From: an uncultured Coriobacteriaceae bacterium
GTDB taxonomy: Bacteria > Actinomycetota > Coriobacteriia > Coriobacteriales > Eggerthellaceae
Assembly: GCA_900552585.1 (NCBI GenBank)
Contig: USAB01000017.1
Coordinates: forward strand, 1-26,992
Length of the DNA stretch: 26,992 nucleotides
Reading direction: 5' to 3'
Shown: piece after piece, positions 7,875 through 15,015 of the stretch
How the letters are laid out: the number at the start of each line of letters is the position of its first letter
Position numbering within the stretch: the stretch's first letter is position 1
The notes under the pieces: generated by a model
Told to the model about the DNA's origin: nothing
Databases searched by the model: none
What the model saw: only the letters and a program-made list of their open reading frames with translations
Made by a program: the position numbers and the translations under genes

Positions 7875-8638
7875 TACGCCGCACCTCCCCATGATTTCTG
7901 CACGCGCTTATCCACGTAGTTCACTGCCGTATCCAGCAGGAAGCCGATGACGCCGATGACGATGATCGCCGCCAGCAGCTGGTTGGCCGCCAGGTTGTTG
8001 CGCGCATCGATGATCAAGTAGCCCAGACCCGTTTGCGCGCCCACCATCTCGCCTGCCACCAGGAAAATCCATGCCGTTCCGATGGCCGTGCGCAACGCAT
8101 TCATAATCTGCGGGAACGCCGCGGGAAACACGACCTTGAACAGCGTGGCGCCCGCGCTCAGGTCGAAGTTCGAGGCCACCTTCAGGTAGACGGGATCCAC
8201 GGAGCGCACGGCCGACACCGTTCCCAGCAGCACGGGGAAGAATGCGGCAATAAACACGATGGCGATGGCCGGAACGTCGCCGATGCCCAGCAGCAGCACG
8301 ATGAACGGCAGCCATGCCATGGGCGAGATGGGTCGGATGAACTGGACCACCGGGTTCACGTAGTTCCACGCGCGGGAGAACCAGCCCAGCAGCAGGCCCA
8401 ACGCCACGGCGCTGACAGCGGCCAGCAGATAGCCCACCACGTAGCGGTACAGGCTGGCACCGACATCGATGCCCAAACGCCCGCTTGCGGCAAGCGCCCC
8501 CAGCGCCTGGATGGATTCTCCCGGCGAAGGGAACAGGGCGTCCGGGTACGTGCTGAACTCGTAGGCAATCTGCCAGACGGCGACGAGCACGGCAAACGAC
8601 ACGATCACCCGCCAAAGGGAAAGTGCATGCTTTTTCAT
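7874..8638 (-). CDS. ABC transporter permease, nitrate/sulfonate/taurine class
   Basis: A 254-aa inner-membrane protein with about six helices; the first is near residues 10-27. The cytoplasmic coupling loop (EAA-like) is visible around ASNFDLSAGATLFKVVFPAA, where it docks with the ATPase. The length and the segment PISPMAWLPFIVLLLG fit the SsuC/TauC/NrtB group. It starts two bases after the stop of the substrate-binding protein and its stop overlaps the ATPase start, so all three are made from one message. Confidence 0.94.
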   Translation of the reverse strand: MKKHALSLWRVIVSFAVLVAVWQIAYEFSTYPDALFPSPGESIQALGALAASGRLGIDVGASLYRYVVGYLLAAVSAVALGLLLGWFSRAWNYVNPVVQFIRPISPMAWLPFIVLLLGIGDVPAIAIVFIAAFFPVLLGTVSAVRSVDPVYLKVASNFDLSAGATLFKVVFPAAFPQIMNALRTAIGTAWIFLVAGEMVGAQTGLGYLIIDARNNLAANQLLAAIIVIGVIGFLLDTAVNYVDKRVQKSWGGAA

Positions 8639-8640
8639 AA

Positions 8641-9747
8641 TCAGTTGTCTCCTAGGTTCTCAACGAAGTCTTCGTATGAGGGCGGATTCTGGGACAGCCC
8701 CGCCGTCTTCACCCGTGCGGCCAGGTCTTCGTAGTCTTTCCGGTCGATGCTCAGGTCGTCGAACGATATCCACTGCAGCGACGTTGTCAGCACATCATCG
8801 GATTGGTTCAGGTACTTCTTCGCCACGGACAGCGCCTCATCGGTGTTGTCCAGCTGCTTGCCCGCCGCCTTGTAGTCGGCCACGAACCGATTCGCCAGCT
8901 GCTTGTTCTGCGACAAGAACTTCTCGTTCATGACCAGCATGCAGCAGACGGAATCCGACCACAGGTTCTCGGACGTCTCGATGACATGCCCGATATTCGC
9001 CTCCACGGCCTTCGCACCGAACGGCTCGGCCACGCAATACGCATCCACCTGACCGCTGGCCAGGGCGGACGGCATCTCCGTGGGCGCCAGCTCCGTGATA
9101 CTCACGTCAGACAGCGACAGGCCGGCCTGCGACAGTGCCTGCACCAGCAGCAGGTAGTGCGAAGACTGGCGCGCGGGGATGGCGACGGTCTTCCCCTTCA
9201 GATCCGCTGTGGAGCCGATGCCGTTGCGCGCCACGATCACGTTGCCATCCTTATGGCCCAGCGCCACGGCCTTCACGCCGATGCCCTGCTCGTTCGAGCG
9301 CATGCCCAGCTCCGCCAGCACGGAGGCGCCGTCCACCTGGCCGCTGTTCAGGGCATCCATGAGCTCCGGCCAGGTGCCGTACTTCACCAGCTGGATGTCG
9401 TAGCTGCGATTCGGGTCGGCATTCAGCTCCTCCACCTGCTCGAACAGCGCCAAGGCATGCGTGATAGGAAGATACGCGATCTTCACGGTGGGCAGGCCGT
9501 CGATGCGGTCCGTGCCGGAAGGGGCCGTGCTGTTGTAATGCGACCCGGAGAAGCCCGACAGCAGCACCATCAGCGCCGCGAACACGACGGCCGCGACGGC
9601 CGCCGTCAGCACGTGCCGGCGGCGGCGCGCGCGTCGGGCAGCACCCAGCTGCGCCGCAACGACATCCGTTGCCTGCGGCGCGTTCGCCGTGCCGCCGATG
9701 CCGGGGCTCCCGTCATCGGCCGCAGCGGCGCGGTTCTTATGCGCCAT
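8641..9747 (-). CDS. Membrane-tethered substrate-binding protein, NrtA/CmpA-like
   Basis: A 368-aa substrate-binding protein of the NitT/TauT class. Mature-domain landmarks start at VKIAYLPITHALAL (88-101) and include ADLKGKTVAIPARQSSHYLL and the DAYCVAEPFGAKAVEANIG block (235-253), followed by SENLWSDSVCCMLVM. That block is characteristic of the nitrate/bicarbonate/cyanate binders (NrtA, CmpA) rather than SsuA alone. The N-terminus is unusual: 45 mostly polar, Arg-rich residues precede a single hydrophobic segment (about 46-64), and the lipobox Cys is missing (LLSGF). It is probably anchored by an uncleaved helix. The ATG overlaps the last 11 bases of cooS, with GAAGGAGG upstream. Ligand unknown. 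Confidence 0.88.
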   Translation of the reverse strand: MAHKNRAAAADDGSPGIGGTANAPQATDVVAAQLGAARRARRRRHVLTAAVAAVVFAALMVLLSGFSGSHYNSTAPSGTDRIDGLPTVKIAYLPITHALALFEQVEELNADPNRSYDIQLVKYGTWPELMDALNSGQVDGASVLAELGMRSNEQGIGVKAVALGHKDGNVIVARNGIGSTADLKGKTVAIPARQSSHYLLLVQALSQAGLSLSDVSITELAPTEMPSALASGQVDAYCVAEPFGAKAVEANIGHVIETSENLWSDSVCCMLVMNEKFLSQNKQLANRFVADYKAAGKQLDNTDEALSVAKKYLNQSDDVLTTSLQWISFDDLSIDRKDYEDLAARVKTAGLSQNPPSYEDFVENLGDN

Positions 9748-11884
9748 GCGGCTGCCCTCCTTCCGTGTTCGCCGTTTCGCCTGCCGCCGGGACGTCCCAT
9801 CCCAGCGCGGCGCGCTTCTGCTTCATGTCCGCCACGATGCGCTCTCCCAGTTTCTTCGGGTCCACGTCCACCACCATCCGGCTGCCAAGCGTTTCCATGG
9901 TGCCCTCTTTCAGGAACTCGATAACGTTCTGCGAACCGAAAATGGGCGGCTCCACGCAGTGGTACGAGCTGACGCCCATCAGGCGGAAACCGAGCGCGGC
10001 GTCCACGCTCTTCTCGTTCGACCATTCCGGCGAGCTGAATGCGAACGGCAGGTCGCAGATGCGCTGGCCCAGTTCCGCCGCAATGCCGCCCAAAATGCCG
10101 GACGAACGCGTGTTGTCGATGCATTCGCCCACATGCCATGCGGGAGGCAGGTCGGGCTCCAGGAACTCGCGCAGCCCCTGGCCGCAGCGGTCGAGGGCGG
10201 ACACGTTGCAGTACCCCAGCTTCATCAGCGGGAACGACGCGCAGCCGTTCGTCAGCACCAGCACGTTGTTCGCCAGCAGCACATCCGCCACGTCCACGAT
10301 GCAGCGCTCGTACGGCACCTTCGTGTTGTTGCAGCCCACCATGTTCACAATGCCCAGGATCTGCCCGCTGCGAATTGCCTGCGCCAGCGGCCCCATGCCG
10401 CCGAAGCGACGATGCACGTATTCCACGGAGAAGCCAACCTCCGCCTCCGCCTCGTACGGCGGGATGTTCACGCGAATGCCGCGGCGCGCCTGGAAGCTCT
10501 CGATGCCGCGCTCCACAATGGCCTCGGCCATCGCGCGCGTCTGCTCGATGTTCGCATGGTGATGGTCGTACTCGTAGCGCTCCGCACCGGGCAGGCGGGC
10601 GTTGTCGCTAGTCGTGATGACCGTCGTGCGATAGCAGCGCGCCACATCCATGATGCTGGGGAAAACGTCCTGCACATCTGCGACCCATAGGTCGAGCGCG
10701 CCGGTGCCCAGCACCAGCTCGGCGCCCACGGCATTGCACAGCGGAATCACGCCGCCGTAGCGGTACATCGCCGCAAGCCCGGAGCAGCAGATGCCGTAGA
10801 AGCGAATGCCCTTCGCGCCAGCGCCGATGGCCTTCTGCACGAACGCCGGCTCCTGCCCCACCTTCACAATTTGCGAGACCAGCGTGGGAAGATGCCCGTG
10901 AACGGCAATGTTAACGTAGCCTTCTTTCAGCGCGCCCAAGTTCACCTTCGATGTGACGCGATCGCCGACGCCGAACAGCGAATCCGTGGCGATGCTGGCG
11001 CCGGTCACGCCGGAGAACGTGAATGCCAGGCCGCACCGCAGGAACTCCTGCATCACGCTGCGCCAGTCGCCGTCCGTGGCGCATCCCGTGCGATGCATGG
11101 TGTCGAACACCTCGTGATAGGCACTGATGGGAATGATGTCCAGGTCCTCCCACACTTTCTGGCGCTCTGCCGGCGCCATAGCCTGCAGCGTGCGATACGG
11201 ATGCGCGGGATCGGAGGCGGACAGATCGTCCAGCAGAGCATTTGCCAGGTCCTTCGCAACGTTTTTCAACTGGCGGTTCTTCACGGGAATGCCGAAGCGG
11301 GCCGCCGTGTCCTTGATCTTCTGCTCGCCCAGGATGGGCAGGTCCAGCTTGCCTTCCGCCGCCCATTTCAGCGACAGGATGACGGCGCGCGCATGCATGC
11401 CGTGCTGCGATACGCCGGCCGCAGCCGAACGGGCCAGGTTGCGCGCCACAATCAGATCGGCATCTGCACCGCACACGCCGCGCGGGGCCTTCGGCGTGAT
11501 ACGGCACGGGCCCATGTTGCAGATGCGGCAGCACGTGCCGGACAAGCCGAACGCGCATTGCGGCTGCTGCGCGTCGAAGCGGTCGAACGCCGTGTCGATG
11601 CCCAGCTCGTCCGAGCGCCGCAGCATCTCGGAGATAGCCGGGTCGGGCGTCTTCTCTATCTGGTCCTGCTTCGTGGGGAACGTCTTACGGTACGCCTTCA
11701 CGGCATCCGTGTAGTCCTTGATGAACGCGCGGCGGCGCTCTTCGGCGTCGCCCTCCTGATGGTCGGCCTGATGCGTGACCACAGACACGCCGTTCTCGTC
11801 GAACCCGATGAGGTTGCGATGCGTGTGGATGTGCGCCGGCGCCGTGCTGCGCGTGTGCTGGTGAGTGTGCTGCGATGCCGTCAT
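9737..11884 (-). CDS. cooS: CooS-type anaerobic carbon monoxide dehydrogenase, atypical
   Basis: A 715-aa homologue of the Ni-Fe CO dehydrogenase catalytic subunit, which interconverts CO and CO2 in the cytoplasm; typical CooS is about 635-640 aa. The D- and B-cluster cysteines are all present (C110; C118, C119, C122, C127, C138). Of the C-cluster positions, His329 (VHGH), Cys367 (GICCSG), Cys518 (GCNNTKVP), Cys548 (NGCASF) and Cys588 (GECIDNTR) are kept, as are the proton-path His161 and Lys625. The position of CODH-II Cys333, in the canonical DxQC, is Asp406 (DVQDVFPS). About 70 extra N-terminal residues include a His-rich stretch (His 6, 8, 10, 18, 20, 22). The ATG at 11884 follows AGGGGGA. 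It is the first gene of an operon with an ABC importer; no cooC, cooF or acs genes are in the window. Fold identity is certain; CO oxidation is not. Confidence 0.93.
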   Translation of the reverse strand: MTASQHTHQHTRSTAPAHIHTHRNLIGFDENGVSVVTHQADHQEGDAEERRRAFIKDYTDAVKAYRKTFPTKQDQIEKTPDPAISEMLRRSDELGIDTAFDRFDAQQPQCAFGLSGTCCRICNMGPCRITPKAPRGVCGADADLIVARNLARSAAAGVSQHGMHARAVILSLKWAAEGKLDLPILGEQKIKDTAARFGIPVKNRQLKNVAKDLANALLDDLSASDPAHPYRTLQAMAPAERQKVWEDLDIIPISAYHEVFDTMHRTGCATDGDWRSVMQEFLRCGLAFTFSGVTGASIATDSLFGVGDRVTSKVNLGALKEGYVNIAVHGHLPTLVSQIVKVGQEPAFVQKAIGAGAKGIRFYGICCSGLAAMYRYGGVIPLCNAVGAELVLGTGALDLWVADVQDVFPSIMDVARCYRTTVITTSDNARLPGAERYEYDHHHANIEQTRAMAEAIVERGIESFQARRGIRVNIPPYEAEAEVGFSVEYVHRRFGGMGPLAQAIRSGQILGIVNMVGCNNTKVPYERCIVDVADVLLANNVLVLTNGCASFPLMKLGYCNVSALDRCGQGLREFLEPDLPPAWHVGECIDNTRSSGILGGIAAELGQRICDLPFAFSSPEWSNEKSVDAALGFRLMGVSSYHCVEPPIFGSQNVIEFLKEGTMETLGSRMVVDVDPKKLGERIVADMKQKRAALGWDVPAAGETANTEGGQPHGA

Positions 11885-11956
11885 GGTGTCCCCCTATTGC
11901 CCCGCCGCGCAGAAGCGGTCCTTATTGCCGTCTGTGCGAATGAATTCGGTGCGGAC

Positions 11957-11985
11957 AGGTTAGGCAGTTTTCCCTAGCAGCTCAA
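11957..11985 (-). promoter_or_regulatory. Candidate cooS promoter
   Basis: TTGAGC (-35) and TAACCT (-10) lie on the minus strand with a 17-base spacer, giving a leader of about 65 bases before the cooS ATG. The -10 is weak (three of six). The region is markedly less GC-rich than the flanking genes. Confidence 0.3.
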
Positions 11986-12008
11986 TAGGTTTTATGCCTC
12001 ATTCTTTC

Positions 12009-12022
12009 GATAACTGGTTATC
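12009..12022. promoter_or_regulatory. Dyad upstream of cooS, possible operator
   Basis: GATAACTGGTTATC is a perfect 6-bp inverted repeat around two bases. It sits between the terminator of the preceding unit and the candidate cooS promoter, centred about 65 bases before the inferred transcription start, a position typical of activator sites. It does not match the TGTCA-type CooA consensus I know. No regulator gene is in the window. Confidence 0.35.
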
Positions 12023-12030
12023 TTCCCAGC

Positions 12031-12642
12031 TCAGAGGCTTGTAACGTAAAAAAATGCGCCCCAATGGAAGGGCGCATTTTCGGGGCTTGCCTCGGTGAGC
12101 GGCAAAGCGTGCGGCGCGGGACGCGGCAGCTTCCGCAACAGAATGGCCTCGTCCACGCCGGCCTCCTTCGCCGCCTGCGCATACATGACAGAAGGAATGA
12201 GGTTCAGCGTCTTGATGTCGCAATGCAGGAAGCGCGTGCCCTCATGCGTGATGGCGGTGAACTCGCGATTCATGGGATCCACCTTGTCCGGGAAGATCAT
12301 GATCCAGAAATTCGACTTCATGTCCGCGTCGAACGCATACGCGCGCCGCGCCGTTCCGCGCGTGACCTGCCAGTACACGAACACCTCGGATTCGTCCACC
12401 TTGCCCAGCATCTCGAGCAGCGTATCCGCCATCTCCCGCTTCGAGCAGGGCGGATTGATCTTCAGCTTCGCCATGCCGTTGAAGATGCGGTCGATATGCT
12501 CGGGCAATGCGAAGATCTTGCCGTTGCGGCCCATGGCTGCATCGTAGACGCCGTCGCCGAAAACGGTCACGCGGTCCATCATGGGAACGCTCATCTCGGA
12601 CAGCGGACCGTATTCTCCGTTGTAGTAACCCAGTTCCTACAT
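12031..12642 (-). pseudogene. dat: Decayed D-amino-acid aminotransferase (PLP fold class IV)
   Basis: Dat makes D-amino acids such as D-Ala and D-Glu from oxo-acids, using PLP. The reading frame matches Dat closely from LGYYNGEYGPLSE through VFGDGVYDAA, PEHIDRIFNG, YWQVTRGTARR and LHCDIKTLNLI, which carries the PLP lysine. Two lesions are visible. The native ATG (12642-12640), which has a good GGAAGGA ribosome site, is followed directly by TAG as codon 2. Homology stops after AILLRK (about 12130), so roughly the last 110 residues, including phosphate-binding parts, are gone, and the frame runs into the terminator. An internal ATG at 12594 could still yield a 187-aa fragment, but it would lack half of the active site. 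It lies 26 bases after the nitroreductase stop and was presumably its operon partner. Confidence 0.82.
12048..12080 (-). terminator. Strong intrinsic terminator after the nitroreductase/dat unit
   Basis: On the minus strand AAAATGCGCCC pairs with GGGCGCATTTT (11 bp, 8-base loop) and runs into seven T residues. It closes transcription from the nitroreductase side and insulates cooS. The last codons of the dat remnant are translated terminator sequence. Confidence 0.92.
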
Positions 12643-12668
12643 GGGAATCCTTCCTGACGTACGCCCCG

Positions 12669-13178
12669 CTAGAGCGTGGTGACCAGCTCATCCATCGGCT
12701 TGCGCTCCGTATGGCGCGGCGCCGGCCGTGCGTCATCAGCCGGATAGCCGATGGCGAACAACGCCACGTCTACGTAATCCCCCAGCTCCGGGAACAGCTC
12801 CTTCAGCTTCGGGGAATCGTAGGCGCCGACCCAGGTGCTGCCCAGCCCCTGATCCTGCGCCTCCAGGATGATGTGAGTGCCCACGATGGACGCGTCGATA
12901 TCCGCATAGTTCTTGCCGTCCATGCGCACGTAGGCCTTTGCCGGGTCGCCAGCGAGAATCAGAGCGACGGGTGCACCGTACAGGCACTTCGTGGTCTGGT
13001 CCAAGCGGGCGCGCGCCTGCGCGTCCTTCACGATCCAGATATGGAACGGCTGAATGTCTTTTGCCGTGGGGGCAATGCGGGCCGCCTCCAGAATCGCGTC
13101 GAGTTTCTCCTGTTCAACGGGCCTGTCGCTGTATTGGCGACACGTCCAGCGGTCTTTCGCCAAATCCAAAAACGCCAT
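12669..13178 (-). CDS. Nitroreductase family FMN oxidoreductase
   Basis: A 169-aa small nitroreductase-fold flavoprotein that uses NAD(P)H to reduce nitro compounds, quinones or flavin-like substrates; the physiological substrate is unknown. Visible features are the N-terminal FMN-binding Arg14 in WTCRQYS, AARIAPTAKDIQPFHIW (32-48), YADIDASIVGTHIILEAQDQGLGSTWVGAY (in two parts, 91-120), and the C-terminal GYPADDARPAPRHTERKPMDEL, all normal for the group. The frame extends 32 codons upstream, but AAAGGAG five bases before the ATG at 13178 sets the start. It is followed by the broken dat gene and the terminator. Confidence 0.92.
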   Translation of the reverse strand: MAFLDLAKDRWTCRQYSDRPVEQEKLDAILEAARIAPTAKDIQPFHIWIVKDAQARARLDQTTKCLYGAPVALILAGDPAKAYVRMDGKNYADIDASIVGTHIILEAQDQGLGSTWVGAYDSPKLKELFPELGDYVDVALFAIGYPADDARPAPRHTERKPMDELVTTL

Positions 13179-13211
13179 GGGGCTCCTTTCTGTCTGCATC
13201 CTTTTCCTGAA

Positions 13212-13217
13212 AGTATA
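13212..13217 (-). promoter_or_regulatory. Candidate -10 box for the nitroreductase
   Basis: TATACT on the minus strand, 33 bases before the ATG at 13178, in the 127-base gap after galT. No good -35 hexamer is seen at the usual distance. Confidence 0.35.
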
Positions 13218-13305
13218 TCGCGCAGCATGTCCGCTCTGTTTCCGCTGCGCGTGAATTTGCCGCAGACCGCACAACCGAGAAGCGGCCGAGAATGCCGAAA
13301 GCCAC

Positions 13306-15015
13306 TTACGGATGCTGTGTCAACGTGCGCAGGAAGGCGTCCTGCGCCGCCCGACCGGCTGCATCCCACTTGAACACGCCCGCGTCTTCCAGAACGTGTG
13401 CGAATACCGCGCCCACTTCCTGGCGAAGCACGTCCCGGACATCCTCGACCGCAAAGTCATGGCGCGCTGCCACATCCTGCGCCCACATCGCATGCGGCGC
13501 GCAAAGCGGATCCCGTTGCAGCTGCGCCGCATCCCGCGCTCCCCCGGCAAGCGCCTGCGCCAGGGCAGCCATCTGCGGTTCCAGACGGGGAGGCAGAATG
13601 GCCAGGCCCATGACCTCAATGAGCCCGATGTTCTCCTTCTTGATGTGGTGATGCTCGCGATGCGGATGGAACACGCCCAGCGGGTGTTCGCTAGAGGTGA
13701 TGTTGCACCGAAGCGCCAGGTCCAATACCAGGTCGTCCCCCCTGCGGTACGCAATGGGAGTCACTGTGTTGTGGCGCGTGCCATCGGCATCGTACGGGAT
13801 AATGCCCGCACGGACATCCCGATAGCCGCGCCAAACGCGCGCCACCGCATCTGCCGCATCCAGCAACGCATCCGCATCGGGACACCGCAAGCGGATGACG
13901 CTGACGGGCCAGCGCACCACGCCCGCCCGCACCTGTGCATGGTCGGACCAAGGCAACGGCTGCGCGATAGGTGCCCCCATCAGCGGGAAAGCATGCTTGC
14001 CGCCCTGGAAGTGGTCGTGCGAGAGAATGGATCCGCCCACGATGGGCAGGTCGGCATTCGAGCCCAAGAAGTAGTGCGGGAAGCGCTGCACGAACTCCAG
14101 CAGACGCGCCATATTGTCGCGGTCGACATGCATCGGCACATGCTGCAGGTTCAAAACGATGCAATGCTCGCCGAAATATGCATACGGCGAATATTGCAGC
14201 GCCCACGGACTGCCACCCAGCGTCAGCGGCACCATGCGCAGATTCTGACGCGCCGGCCAGCCGCCGTCTCCCGCCGATTGCGACAGGCGGCCCGCATAGC
14301 CTTCGTTCTCCGCGCACAGCCGACAGCGCGGATAAGGCGCCGGCGCCGCAACCGAGGTTGCAACAGGCGCAGAAGGCGAAGAGCACTCCCCCGCCGGAAC
14401 GGAAGCGCCTCCCGCCGCAAGACCCGCTGCACGCGCGATGTCCCGCGGGTCCTTCTCGGGCTTTGACCGGTTGATGGTAATCTCCAGGTTGCCCCAGGTC
14501 GTTGCCGCCCGCCACTGCACATTGCGCGCAATGGCAGACGTGCGCACGTAGTCGGCTGCGCAGCACAGATGGTAGAACCAGCCCGTCGCCGCCCGGGGAT
14601 CCTCTTGCTCGCGGCGGGCGAATTCCCGCGCCACCTGCGACGGCGGCGGCATGAGCCGGCCCATCAACCGGGCGCTGAAGCGCTCGAACACCGCCGGATT
14701 ATCCGGGGATTCGCTCAACGCACCGTTCGTATGCGCTGCGAGCGCCAACGGGCGCAGCAGGCAATCCGGGTAGAAGCGCCCATCGGCGGCAGCGGATTGC
14801 GCACAGCCTTCGCCAGACAAGTCCGACGCACCGCCGCAGCCCGATGATCCGATTTCCGCCCGTAATGCCGCCGGCCCTGATGCCCCCACGGCATCGAGCA
14901 CGGTGTTGTATGCCCACCGGCAGTCGGATTCCGCAATCAGACCCTGTGCAGCGGCGTATGCCACCAAGCGCGCAGCAGGATCTTCGCCCCGATCGTCGGA
15001 TGTCGTCACCGCCAT
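13306..15015 (-). CDS. galT: UDP-glucose--hexose-1-phosphate uridylyltransferase, Gram-positive type
   Basis: GalT exchanges UMP between UDP-glucose and galactose-1-phosphate in the Leloir pathway. This is the Gram-positive (GalT2) family, usually about 500 aa; here 569 aa. The nucleophilic histidine motif is GGSILSHDHFQGG (328-339; H333 and H335). Other family blocks are GWFYHLCCAADYVRTS, NLEITINRSKPEKDPRDIA, YSPYAYFGEHCIVLN and a His-rich HPHREHHHIKKENIGLIEVMGLA near the C-terminus. Extra length comes from two low-complexity, Ala/Ser/Gly-rich insertions (about 56-78 and 196-228). The start overlaps the galK stop by 10 bases, so translation is coupled. It is the last gene of the galactoside operon. 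Confidence 0.94.
   Translation of the reverse strand: MAVTTSDDRGEDPAARLVAYAAAQGLIAESDCRWAYNTVLDAVGASGPAALRAEIGSSGCGGASDLSGEGCAQSAAADGRFYPDCLLRPLALAAHTNGALSESPDNPAVFERFSARLMGRLMPPPSQVAREFARREQEDPRAATGWFYHLCCAADYVRTSAIARNVQWRAATTWGNLEITINRSKPEKDPRDIARAAGLAAGGASVPAGECSSPSAPVATSVAAPAPYPRCRLCAENEGYAGRLSQSAGDGGWPARQNLRMVPLTLGGSPWALQYSPYAYFGEHCIVLNLQHVPMHVDRDNMARLLEFVQRFPHYFLGSNADLPIVGGSILSHDHFQGGKHAFPLMGAPIAQPLPWSDHAQVRAGVVRWPVSVIRLRCPDADALLDAADAVARVWRGYRDVRAGIIPYDADGTRHNTVTPIAYRRGDDLVLDLALRCNITSSEHPLGVFHPHREHHHIKKENIGLIEVMGLAILPPRLEPQMAALAQALAGGARDAAQLQRDPLCAPHAMWAQDVAARHDFAVEDVRDVLRQEVGAVFAHVLEDAGVFKWDAAGRAAQDAFLRTLTQHP

Noticed and set aside
12637..12642. Reading the in-frame TAG after the dat start as recoding (for example pyrrolysine)
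   Set aside because: There is no supporting machinery in view and the gene is also truncated at the 3' end, so decay explains both.
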